Shown: positions 53,759-64,000 of the stretch, piece by piece
Position numbering within the stretch: position 1 is the stretch's first letter
How the letters are laid out: each line of letters starts with the position of its first letter
Assembly (NCBI GenBank): GCA_963931865.1
Contig: OZ007507.1
Span: 19,905,985 to 19,969,984, forward strand
Length of the DNA stretch: 64,000 bases
From: Axinella damicornis
Lineage: Eukaryota > Porifera > Demospongiae > Axinellida > Axinellidae
Reading direction: 5' to 3'
Program-made: the position numbers and the translations under genes
Notes under the pieces: generated by a model
What the model was told of the DNA's origin: nothing
The model's database searches: none
The model's input: only the letters and a program-made list of their open reading frames with translations

Positions 53759-56700
53759 GTGAGTGCCACTATATATGAGCTTAATAGAAGGTATGTAGGA
53801 TTTTACCCCAAGTCAAGCAGGTGGTCATGTTTGGACTAAGGGACGCAGTTTCCTCTTTCACTTCCTCCCTCCTCTCCCCCTTCCCTCTCCCCCTTCACTC
53901 TTTTCCCCCTTCCTTCCTCTTTTCTCCTCCTCTCCTTCCCTTTCCTCTTCCCCTTCCCTCCCTCTTTGTCCTCCCTCCTCTCCTGCCCTCCTTACCCCTC
54001 CCTCCATCGTTCCTCTCTTTCCCCTCTCCTCTCCTAATCGCAAGCACTTCACGGTAGACGACTACTCCCACTACGTCTTCACCCCGCGTGACCTGACCCA
54101 GTGGGTGCTCGGCCTCATGCGGTACCCCCTGTCCGACTCCAGTGACACCCAGGACCGACTGCTGGAGATGTGGGTGTATGAGGCTCGGAGACTGTTTCGT
54201 GACAGGCTGGTGGGGGAGAAAGCTCTAATTTGATGCCATTCTGAACTCTATTCTGAGATTTGATTGGTCCGCAGACTCGTCCAGTTTGGACCAGGAAGGA
54301 GGGGCATTCTACGTAACGTGGGGAACGCACCACGGCTCCTTGAGTGAGGATGTCGGTGCACAGTTTGGGAGGCCGCTAGGGAGACTGTCCGCTGTTGACA
54401 TGCAGGAGATGGTCACCAAGGCGATTGTTACCTTTGGTAGGTGTATTGTGCATAATTCCCATCATGTGCCCTAAAGTCACAACACTCAGACTACATGCCC
54501 CTTTTGCCATCTCTGATGGCAGAGGCCACAATGTTTTCACAAAGATGTTCTATCACACATGCACACCTATAGCCTTACCCAAGCTAATGCTATTTCAGTT
54601 TCACAAAGCAATGCAGGGAGAGCCTGGGGACGAGGCTTGCACACATTCTCTCCTGTATGACGCACCCACTCCCATGTGTGTATATGCACCAATCTATTCA
54701 CTCCTTCTGTCTCCTTCGCCCCTCCCACTCCCCCCTTCCCCTCCTCCCCCCTCTCCACTCCTCTCCTCCTCCCAGGGCGTGAGCATCATGAGCTGGATAT
54801 CCTCCTCTTCCACGAGGTCCTGGACCACATTGCCCGCATCGACCGTGTCCTCACGTCCCCTGGGGGATCCCTCCTCCTCAGCGGGAGGAGTGGCGTGGGG
54901 AGGCACACGGCCGTGTCCCTCGTGGCTCACATGCACCAGGTGGAGATCATCACCCCACACGTCTCCCGCAACTACCAGCTGAAGCAGTTCAGGAATGACT
55001 TGAAGAATGTGAGTCATCGATCACCTCCCCCCCACCCCCATCCTCCTCCCCCCCCCCCCCCCCCCCCCCCCCCCCCACCTCCCCTTGTGCTGTCAGTCAT
55101 GCTGCATCCCCCTCCTGGTAATTCCATAACCCCCCAGCCTCATTCCCAGGCCAGGTATGCTCACATGCCAAAACTGGCACATTTTGGCAACCATTTTCTA
55201 CCGATTATGGCACATTTTGACATGTCAATTATGAACTGGCAGAAGCAGCACTCCTGGTGAGTGACAGTGCACCAAGGATACACAGTGAAGCCAGCAAATA
55301 TTACGTCTTGTTTGCTACATGTACACTAGTCTCGGTCCCAGACCCAAACCCACCCCAGCACGGCCCGTGCGTGATACTGGAAGCGATCCGCGCTGGGGTG
55401 GTTTGGGTCTGGGGCCGAGACTACATGTACACTAGCTGCCACTAGTTGTGGAGGGTGTCCAGCATACATAGCCAGGCCCCTTCTACATGTATACTGATCA
55501 TTAAATTTAGAGTTTGCAAAAAAATTTGTTAGCGATCAAAACTGGTGGTGTAGAAGGGCTGGGAATGAGGCTATGCATGCAGTTATAGCAGACTAATATG
55601 CTAGGTATCTTGGGCTAGGAATGAAATATGAAGCTGGGATTTGCACCATTGTGATCAGCATGAATGAAGCTTTCCAATGATGTCTGTTTTGCTGTCGGTT
55701 GAATTTTGACCCAAAATCATGAAAAACCATGGATTATAGCCTTTGGCCGACTGCGATTTTTGACAAAAATGTGAACGAAATTGAAAGTCATTTTTAGCCC
55801 ACAATTTGAAGGTTCTTTTCATGCTCATCACAATGGCACAATACCAAGTTTCATATCTCATTCAAATGCATGGATACAACATGTCTTTCTTCAGACAATG
55901 GATATACGGAGCAGCCAGCTAAGTACTACGCTAGGTATCTTGGGCTAGGAAGGAGATACGAATTTGGGATTGCACCATAGTGATCAGCATGAATGGAGCA
56001 TTCCCATGATGTCCATTTTGCTGTCGGTTGAATTTTGACCCAAATCATGAAAAAACCCATGGATATATAGCCTTTGGTCGACTGTAGTTTTTGACCAAAA
56101 TGTGACTGAGATTAAAAATCATTTTAAAGATGCTGACCACAACGGCACAATTCCCAGCTTCATATCTCATTCACGTACATAGTGCAACATTCTCTTCCAA
56201 GTCTACTCCCAATACCAATTTGGTTCATTGGTCATTTTTTGGCAGAAATGGCACATCAGTCACGATATACATGTAGAACAGGTGTGCTGTTTCTGCCAAG
56301 TTAGATTTATAGCCTAAATTGGCATGTCACAATTGGTAAATAATGGTTTCCAAAATGTGCCAATTTTGGCACAAAAAACAATCCTCTCCCAGGCTGTTCC
56401 AACCTCCAGGTGTAGATCTCTGACCATCTGCTCTCATGGTTATCGTTCTGTTCCTGTGTCCTCAACTGTCATCACTCCCACCCCTTTCCTTTCCTCCTCC
56501 CCCCTCCCCTCCCTCTTCCCCCTTCCCCTCCCCCCTCCCCCCTCCCTCCCTCCCCCCTCCCCCCCCCCCCCCCCCTCCTCACAGGTGATGCAGCAGGCAG
56601 GAGTGGATGGAACGCAGACCCTCTTCCTCCTAGAAGACCACCAGCTTGTTGATCCCACCTTCCTGGAGCTCATCAACAGCCTGCTGAGTTCCGGCGAGGT

Positions 56701-59700
56701 CCCGGGGCTGTACACCCCGGAGGAGCTGGAGCCCATGCTGACACCACTGAGAGACTCGATGTCCCAGGAGGGGTTCCGAGGGACACTAGCGGCGTACTTC
56801 TCCGCTCGTGTGAAAGCAAACCTCCATATCGTGCTGGTGATGGATTCCTCCTCTCCTAACTTCATGGTCTATTGCGAGTCCACCCCAGCTCTCTACACGC
56901 ACTGCTCCTTCCAGTCCATGGAAGGATGGTCGAAGCAGAGCATGCTACGAATACCGCAGATGTTCCTCCGGAACACTGTCGGAACGAAGCTTCTCCGGAG
57001 GAAAGAACTCCGGGGCAGCGAGAGACCAGTGACTGGTGGCGAAGAACTAGTGAAAGCTTTTTTGCATATTCACAATTCCTGCTTGTCGACTGGTGCAACC
57101 CCGCGGAAGTACATGACGTTTTTACGAACCTACCAGTCTGTCTATAATACACGAAAACGGGAGGTCTTGAAACGACAAAGCCATCTACAGGCCGGTGTGG
57201 CAAAGCTCAACGAAGCCACAGCACTCGTGGACAAACTGAAGAGGAAGGCTGCTGAACAGAGGACCCTGCTCTCTGAAAAGCAAGCCCAAGCAGACGAAGC
57301 CCTTAAGAACATCACCGTCAGCATGCAGAAGGCTACTGAGCAGAAGAACGAAATGGAGGTTCTGAAAGTGCGGCAGTCTGAAGAGAGGGTCAAACTTGAG
57401 AAGAGGAAGAAGGCCATTGACATCGAGCTGTCTGAAGTTGAGCCGCTCGTCCGGGAAGCACAGAAAGCAGTGGGTAACATCAAACCAGAAACACTTTCGG
57501 AAATCCGTGCTCTTCGAGCACCTCCCGATGTCATCCGGGACATTCTGGAGGGCGTTCTGCGAGTAATGGGAGTGTTTGATACCTCATGGGGCAGCATGAG
57601 GAGCTTCCTGGCTCGAAGAGGCGTCAAGGAGGAGATTCAGTCCTTTGATGCACGCAAGATATCCCCCGAGATCAGAGAGAGCGTGCAGGAATTACTGACA
57701 AAGAATAAGAAGTCTTTTGAACCTCAAGCTGCTACGAGAGCAAGCACAGCGGCTGCACCTCTTGCTGCCTGGGTGAGAGCCAACGTGAGGTTTTCATCTG
57801 TTTTGGAGAAAATAGAACCGCTGGAGACCGAACAGACGACACTGAAACACAGTTTGGACAGATCCGAGGAGAAGCTGACCAAGCTGGGCCGAGTGCTGGA
57901 GTTATTGGACCGAAATGTCAAGGAGCTTCGTGACAGGTTCGAGCAGCTTACAACTGAGGCTGCCAAGCTGAGGATAGAGGTGGAGAAGGAGGAGGAGACC
58001 ATCGCCGCAGCTGAGAACCTCGTGGGGAAGCTCAAAGGAGAGCACAAGCGCTGGTCGGAGCAGGTGGGAGAGTTGGCTCAAGAGGTGGAACAGCTTCCGA
58101 GGAGGGCCATCCTCGCATCCGGGTTCATCACCTACCTGAGCCAAGCTCCTGAGGATGAGCGGCAGCAGAAGTTGGCCGACTGGCTGCAGAGTGTCGGTCT
58201 GGAGTCCTTCGGTCTCAGACTGTTCCTCAGCACCGAGAGTGAGCAACTGACCTGGAAGGGCGAGGGCCTCCCCTCGGATGACCTGAGCATGGAGAATGCT
58301 CTGGTGATCCTGCAAGGTCAGCAGTGTCCCTTCTTGGTCGATCCCTCCCAGCGTGCCACAGAGTGGCTCAAGACGCACCTCCGGGAGTCCCGGCTGGAGG
58401 TGATCAACCAACAGGATTCCAATTTCACGACAGCACTGGAGCTTGCGGTGCGGTTTGGCAAGACCCTCGTGATTCAGGAGGTTGATGGAGTGGAACCACT
58501 CCTCTTTCCTCTCCTGAGAAAGGATCTTACGAGCCAAGGTCCCCGGTTTGTGGTTCAGATCGGAGAGAAGACCATTGACTACAACGAAAACTTCCAGCTG
58601 TTTCTGACAACCCGCAACCCTCTCCCAGAGATCCCCCCGGATGCAGCCAGTATCATCACCATGGTCAACTTCACCACCACCCGTGCGGGCCTCAGTGCAC
58701 AGCTACTGGCAGCCACGATCCAGCATGAAAAACCTGAGCTGGAACGGAGAAAGACAGAACTCTTGAAAGCCGAAGAAGATCTTAAGGTTCAGTTGACAGA
58801 ACTGGAGGACTCCCTCCTGCAAGAGCTCGCGACCGCTGAGGGAAATATACTCGAGAACAAGGTTCTTCTTGAGTCACTGAATGAGACAAAGGCCAAGAGT
58901 TCGACGATTTCAACTTCACTGGAAGAATCTTTAGAGCTTCAAGCTTCTCTTGACCAGGAACGAGACAGCTACCTGCCGGTTGCCAAGTTCGGAAGTGTGT
59001 TGTTCTTTGTGATCAGTGATCTCTCCAAGTTGAACACGATGTACCGCTTTAGCCTTGCCTCGTTTCTCAGACTGTTCCAGCATGCGCTCCAAAGCGAAGA
59101 AGACTTTGGAAACACTGACCTCAGGATCAGAGCACTCACCATGACCCTCCAGACTCTGGTCTACGAGTACGTCTGTCGATCACTCTTCAAGGCTGACCGT
59201 CTGATGTTTGCAATGCATCTCGTTCACGGGATGCACCCTAGTCTGTTCCAGGACCAGGAATGGGAGGCCTTCGTTGGTCAGCTAGTGCCTGAGATGTTCC
59301 GCAGGCAGGAGTCGATCAAGAAGATGCGGGATGGGCTACCACCGTGGTGTGACTCTGAGCGAACCCTCGCCGTGAACCAGTTGCAAGCTAGCTTCCCAAC
59401 GCTGTACAACAACTTGGATCTGGGGAACACCGAGAGCTGGACCACATTCTCACGCAGTTCACACTGCGATCGTGAAATCCCCCCCAATGTTTTAAAGAGA
59501 ATCACCCCCTTTCAACAGGTGTTGGTGATTCAAACTCTACGACCCGATCGCTTACAATCGGCCATGGAGCATTTCACTACGAGAGCTCTTGGCCTAAAGG
59601 AAATTTCTCCAGCAACGCTGAACTTTAAACGACTGTACACCACAGACACACTTCCAACTGAGCCAATTTTGGTAGTAATCTCTCCAGGGGCTGACCCCTC

Positions 59701-60239
59701 TCAGGAGTTGCAAGAGGCAGCCGACAGTATAGTGGGGAGTGAACACTATCACCAGGTTGCGATGGGGCAAGGGCAGGCGGACATAGCCATCCAGCTACTG
59801 AGAGAGTCTGCAATCAACGGCGAGTGGCTGTGTCTGAAGAACCTGCATCTCGTCACCACGTGGCTCCCCACACTCGAAAAGGAGCTAAATGCTCTTGAAC
59901 CACATGAAAACTTCCGACTTTGGCTGACCACTGAGAGCCATCCAAAATTCCCGACCATCCTCCTCCAGTCCAGCCTGAAGGTCACCTACGAGGCACCTCC
60001 GGGCATCAGAAAGAACTTGGAACGGACGTATGATTCCTGGAGTCAAGAGTACGTAGCTCAGAGTGGCTCAGTGGTAAGGTCGCAGGCCCTCTTTGCCCTC
60101 GCGTGGTTCCATGCCGTGGTCCAGGAGAGGAGGTGCTACATCCCACAGGGGTGGTCCAAGTTTTATGAGTTCTCATTGGCTGATATGCGAGCAGCTGCCA
60201 GCATCGTGGACAGATTGTGCAGGGGGTCTGGTGAGTAGT

Positions 60240-60274
<35 letters not shown>

Positions 60275-61067
60275 ACGTGCGTGCATTCGTGAGTGCGTGT
60301 GTTTGTGTGTGTGTGTGTCAGTGTGTGTGTGTGTGTGTGTGTGTGTGCATGTGACTGTGCGGTTGTGTTAGGATGCAGCTTCAATTGCGAAATTTGTCCA
60401 CAAGCTGAACTGCACACACATGGACAGAATTGGAGTTATGCAAGAGTTGTACTAACCAAGTACAAAAGGACCTTCCTGTAAAATGATTTCTGTTGCCACG
60501 GCTACTGTTGCCATGGCTACGGCATGAGTTACAGCTTCAGAAACTTTCCGACTTTCACACTGGAGCTTGTACAAATTGGAGGATTATCTCCACGGGAGGT
60601 GCCCAGTAGAATAAGTCTCCAGTGAGTTTCACTGCAAAATGTATTGAGGATCAGACAATGAGGGCAAGAAGGGTTGTTGCCATGGAAACAGATGTTGGTG
60701 TAAGGCTCTGATGTATCTGTGTTGCAGGCCCACCACAGTGGGACTTCATGCATGGTCTGATGGAGAACGCTGTGTATGGTGGCCGTGTGGACAACACGTT
60801 CGACATGAGGGTACTGCGGACCTACCTGCGGCAGTGCTTTGATGATAGGACAGTCCCTGGGAAGGCAGGCAGTCCACGCAAGGGAGGGAGGAAATGGGAG
60901 GGGCTTCCATTTGGGAATATCCCCGTCTCCACCAGGATCCAGGTGAGGAGGGGGAGGGGGAGGGGCCGTGTATGTGTGTGTGATGTATGTGAGTCTGCAT
61001 GCATATGGATAATCAGCTATCAAATTTGAGACTGTGAGTGGTTTTGCTAATTGGAATATGTGAACAC

Positions 61068-61106
<39 letters not shown>

Positions 61107-62180
61107 ACTACCAGTCGGTTGTCAGCTCCCTCCCAGACACAGACCGCCCCTCCTTCTTCGGTCTTCCTGCCAACATCGAGCGCTCCAGCCAGCGAACCAT
61201 CAGCTCCCGCGTCATCTCACAGCTGAAGGTGGTGACCAGGAGGGGAGATGTCGAGGGGAAGTTTGACCGAGAGACCTGGGCAGCCGAGCTCTCCCCTCTC
61301 CTCAACCTATGGAAGAAACTGAACCAGGTAGGCCATAAAAATTCACCACGCCCTGAATAATCATTACACACTTGAGTGTGTTTGATGTGTGTGTGATGTG
61401 AAACCTTGTTTACTCCTCGTCCCTCCTCCCACCACCTCACAGGGCTCAGAGCTGATCAGCAAGCATGTTTCTCCCCCCTCGGACAGCATAGACTCTCCTG
61501 TTCTGGCGTTCGTTGCCCTGGAGCACTACAATGCAGTCCGGTTGGCCCAGACCGTCCACTCCAATCTAGCGGCTCTCAACCGTGTCCTGAGGGGCACCTC
61601 CCTCCTCACACCCAGCGTGCAGCAGCTGGCCAGAGCTCTCCTGAAACACGAGGTGTGTGTGTGTACGTGTGTGGTGTGGGATGCATATTCTCATGCCAAG
61701 ACCACATCTCTCCACGAGGGGGTGTAGTCTGGGCATGAGACTATGGGATGTGTGTGACATAAGCCCACATTCTTATAATTCCCATGGCCAGCTGCAATGG
61801 TTATTGCAAGGAATGTGCTTCATATCTGGTTAGGATTTGGCCAATCAGAAGGCTGTATCCAGTACTCAAATTGCCACTAATCCAGTACTTCGAAAATGTT
61901 CACAGCATAATTATGTCTCTGCAGGTCCCTCTGTCCTGGTGTGACCTCTGGGAGGGACCTGATGACCCCACCCTCTACCTCCGCTCTCTTGTGGGCAAGG
62001 CCCTCGCCCTTGGGGCGTGGGAGGAGAGGGGGCGTGCTGGTACGCTGCTGCAGGAAGGTGCTCTGGACCTTGCAGAGCTCTTCCACCCTAACACCTTTCT
62101 GAACTCCCTCAGACAGCAAACTGCACGGTAGGGCTGTCATACACACTGACACATACACACACACCACACACACACGCACA

Positions 62181-62247
<67 letters not shown>

Positions 62248-63388
62248 ACATATGTACACACACCACACACACTCGCATACACCCCACACACACACCCCAC
62301 ACACCACACACACACATACACCATGCACACACACACACACACATGCATACATTACACTCTCGATCATACACATAGTGAAACGTGCATGCATTCAAACATA
62401 TGTACCACCTTGCCGAAGAATATTGTACGCACACATGCACATAGTCTCGATCCCAGACCCAGCACGGATCGCTTTTAGTATTTCCGCGCGTTATACTGGA
62501 AGCGATACACACTCTGGATGAACGAGACTAACATGCACACTGAGATGATATGATCTCACACTCATCTTTGTATTGCATGTGCAGTGTGATGCAGTGCAGT
62601 ATGGACACCCTCAAGTTTGTCTGCTCATGGCACGGCAGAATTGCCGGAGCAAAGCTCTCCGTCAAGGTACGGTTCGTGAATACTAACTGCAGTCATTACT
62701 GACATTCAGCAGAGGATTACATAAATTGCTGTGTACAGTATATTCATGCACTTGACTGCATACCTGTAATCCCTTGTCACTCTAATATTACCCCTCATGG
62801 CAAATAACCCATAGTACAAAGCAGGAACTTGTATCAACAGCTTCATCAATTGTTTATGCACAGTAGCTGTATAGTTACTGAAACATCAGTTTGTTTGAAT
62901 CAGATATTTTACCAAACAGCTCAAGGAAGCAAAAACCCTGTATTAAAGTACATGTATAACACCTAGTATTAAAGCCCCCATGCAAATTCTTATGGGCTTA
63001 TGGGAGCTCATGACGGCTTTTGCAGTCATTGGTTGGTAAAGAGTTAACTAGTGAAACTAAACTACTGTTGCTATGATTATTATCGTTATAATAATTATTA
63101 TTGTCCCTCTAGATTGGGGATCTCCAGCTTGAAGGCTGCTCCTTCCAGGGCGGGAGACTCCTGGAGAACCAGCTGGACTCCCCGAGTGTTGTTGCCATGC
63201 CAACCTGCCTGGTTGCCTGGGTGAACAAGGACACCCCACCCCCGTACCCTGAGGCAGAGTGTGTCTTGCTGCCGATATACTCCAGTAGCGATCGAGACAA
63301 ACTTGTTGCGTGTCTGGACGTGCCTTGTGGGGGAACCAAGAGCGAGTGGGTGCAGCTGTGTGGGGCAGCACTGTTCCTCAAGAACTGA
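53308..63388 (+). CDS. DYNC2H1: Cytoplasmic dynein 2 heavy chain, AAA3 to C-terminus (copy 2, 5'-damaged)
   Basis: Exons: 53308-53445, 53607-53758, 54045-54436, 54776-55008, 56585-60230, 60728-60942, 61106-61327, 61443-61652, 61925-62127, 62585-62666 and 63113-63388 (TGA 63386). They cover the end of AAA3, AAA4, stalk, AAA5, AAA6 and the C-terminal domain of the ciliary retrograde motor. Defects: an in-frame TGA at 53724 where related proteins have Arg; no exon for the ~55 residues between 53758 and 54045 (splicing these two directly is out of frame); a frameshift near 54234 (GEKALI then FDAILNSIL). The stem, AAA1 and AAA2 are absent. From about 54240 on all exons are open. Best read as a truncated, possibly non-functional duplicate. 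Confidence 0.85.
54045..55008 (+). CDS. DYNC2H1: DYNC2H1 copy 2, end of AAA3 and AAA4 P-loop exons
   Basis: Exon 54045-54436: HFTVDDYSHYVFTPRDLTQW, YEARRLFRDRLVGEKAL, then a frame change near 54234 into FDAILNSIL and GGAFYVTWGTHHG. Exon 54776-55008: ELDILLFHEVLDHIARIDRV and the AAA4 loop LLLSGRSGVGRHT; the invariant Lys of a P-loop is Arg, as in other dynein-2 chains as far as I recall. Acceptors follow very long CCTCCC tracts. Confidence 0.85.
55009..56584. other. Intron with poly-C, MITEs and a 330-bp tandem repeat
   Basis: Contains a poly-C run at 55049-55075 and the 97-bp MITE at 55327. An element with CCTCATTCCCAGGCC/GGCTGGGAATGAGG ends lies at about 55135-55575. A diverged tandem duplication (CTAGGTATCTTGGGCTAGGA at 55601 and 55931, to about 56250) follows, then a long C/T tract before the acceptor at 56584. 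Confidence 0.7.
55327..55423. mobile_element. TAGTCTCG MITE, 97 bp, 9-bp TSD
   Basis: Ends TAGTCTCGGTCCCAGACCCA / GGTCTGGGGCCGAGACTA; TSD CATGTACAC at 55318-55326 and 55424-55432. Confidence 0.88.
56585..60230 (+). CDS. DYNC2H1: DYNC2H1 copy 2, main exon: AAA4, stalk, AAA5, AAA6
   Basis: A 3646-nt exon (1215 codons plus one base) without a stop. Order: TLFLLEDHQL (AAA4 Walker B), INSLLSSGEVPGLY, coiled coil 1 from KRQSHLQAGVAKLNEATALV, microtubule-binding tip around VGNIKPETLSEIRALRAPPD and VLRVMGVFDTSWGSMRSFLA, and coiled coil 2 (PLETEQTTLKHSLDRSEEKL onward). AAA5 follows (GEGLPSDDLSMENALVILQ, NQQDSNFTTALELAVRFGK), then AAA6 (FRLFLTTRN-type, ISDLSKLNTMYRFSLASF, PGADPSQEL, YHQVAMGQGQADIAIQLL, NGEWLCLKNLHLV, RRCYIPQGWSKFYEF). 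Read-through upstream to 56324 is intronic. An exon this long in a many-intron gene is notable. Confidence 0.95.
60231..60727. other. Intron with (GT)n microsatellite
   Basis: (GT)n at 60239-60353 directly follows the donor. 60405-60727 is collinear with the start of the window (1-217). Confidence 0.8.
60728..63388 (+). CDS. DYNC2H1: DYNC2H1 copy 2, last six exons (duplicate of 218-3702)
   Basis: Exons 60728-60942, 61106-61327, 61443-61652, 61925-62127, 62585-62666 and 63113-63388 have exactly the lengths of copy 1 (215, 222, 210, 203, 82, 276). Comparison by eye of the first three shows about 22 base differences in 647, only three changing the protein (I/V, E/D, R/H). Ends GAALFLKN and TGA. 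Confidence 0.93.
62150..62345. repeat. (CA)n microsatellite, interrupted
   Basis: Homologue of 1679-1821 with different interruptions (CACCCCACACAC units). Confidence 0.92.
62442..62530. mobile_element. TAGTCTCG MITE, 89 bp, with empty site in copy 1
   Basis: Ends TAGTCTCGATCCCAGACCCA and GATGAACGAGACTA; TSD ACATGCACA (62433-62441, 62531-62539). Copy 1 near 1909-1925 has a single GCACATGCAAACTGAG, the uninserted site. Confidence 0.85.
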
Positions 63389-63591
63389 CCAGTACTCCGT
63401 ATACACAAACACAGTCAATTGCTTAGTCTCATTCTCATGTAAAGTAGCTTACTTCATTGTATGATTTTGTAATAATTGTGTGTTGACATTTTGATCCATG
63501 AGTAACAGAATGAGGGGACTTAGTAAGTAAAAGAAAGTAAAAATAGCACCAAACAAAAGCAAACACGGGAAAACATACCAAAACATAATTA

Positions 63592-63858
63592 TACTAGAAA
63601 CAAAAAATTTTCTTACAAAAATTACAAACGATTTAGTGCATGGCCACCCCGATCGACTCCCGAAAAAGCAGATAAACAAGGAATGCCATTATAACCAGCC
63701 TCAGTCCCATCACATTTAAAAATGTAGGATTTAGGGATGGGATGGGACTGAGGCTGGTTAATGGCATTCCTTGTTTGTCTGCTTTTTCGGGAGTCGATCG
63801 GGGTGGCCATCACTAAATCATTTGTAATTTTTGTAAGAAAATTTTTTGTTTCTAGTTT
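63592..63858. repeat. Foldback element downstream of DYNC2H1 copy 2
   Basis: Arms of about 125 bp (AGAAACAAAAAATTTTCTTA ... GGCCACCCCGATCGACTCCC and complement). Lies just beyond the point where the two dynein copies diverge. Followed to the window end by unassigned sequence. Confidence 0.8.
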
Positions 63859-64000
63859 GTGAGGTTTTTTGAGCACATGGAATGCGTAACTTTCCTGATT
63901 AATTAATTGCCTTGATGGATGTGAACCTTCTGCTGGGCACTGAGCAGGCTTTGATGCTTCATTCTATTTCCACTAATAATATGAGTATTCCGAAACTCTA

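Noticed and set aside
56324..56584. First 87 codons of the 1304-codon dynein frame
   Set aside because: Pro/Ser/Leu-rich read-through of a C/T tract; the acceptor CCTCACAG at 56584 starts the conserved sequence.

Overview
The window is animal nuclear DNA: spliced genes with GT/AG introns are embedded in a very dense field of transposons. The recognisable host genes are the ciliary dynein-2 heavy chain (DYNC2H1, intraflagellar transport) and a divergent Hsp70 of the HSPA12 type that appears to carry an N-terminal death domain. These genes, together with Helitrons, 5-bp-TSD hAT elements, LINEs and a TTAA element, point to a ciliated marine invertebrate. A sponge is my best guess from the death-domain style and the TE content, but nothing here proves it.

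Layout. 1-3702: last six coding exons of a DYNC2H1 gene (copy 1), with two transposons in its last intron. 3703-8900: hAT and MITE insertions and a 61-bp satellite split by a Helitron-like element. 9036-15485: a cluster of one ~500-bp repeat (called X here). Two copies are reversed, one of them split by a LINE, and six are tandem forward units, each with ATG exon-like modules ending in splice donors. 16437-36264: the death-domain/HSPA12-like gene (five coding exons plus a probable start exon), with introns packed with MITEs, foldbacks, a Helitron and large palindromes. 36265-43285: a broken LINE interrupted by another element, then MITEs and minisatellites. 43286-52547: one nested stack, with a MULE-like MITE holding a hAT element, which holds four Helitrons, a small repeat and a 4.1-kb DDE-integrase transposon. 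53308-63388: a second DYNC2H1 segment (copy 2), from AAA3 to the stop codon.

The two DYNC2H1 copies are collinear over their last six exons and share intron sequence. They differ by roughly 4 % in the first three of these exons, mostly at synonymous sites, and by several transposon insertions. Copy 2 starts abruptly in AAA3 and has a nonsense codon, a missing exon and a frameshift near its 5' end, while its 3.6-kb main exon is fully open. It is either a partial duplication decaying from the 5' side or an uncollapsed haplotype or assembly duplication; copy 1 presumably continues upstream of the window.

Exon limits were read by eye from splice consensus, reading phase and similarity to known families. 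Transposon limits were read from terminal repeats, target-site duplications (TSDs) and empty sites. No database search was possible. I saw no tRNA, rRNA or CRISPR.
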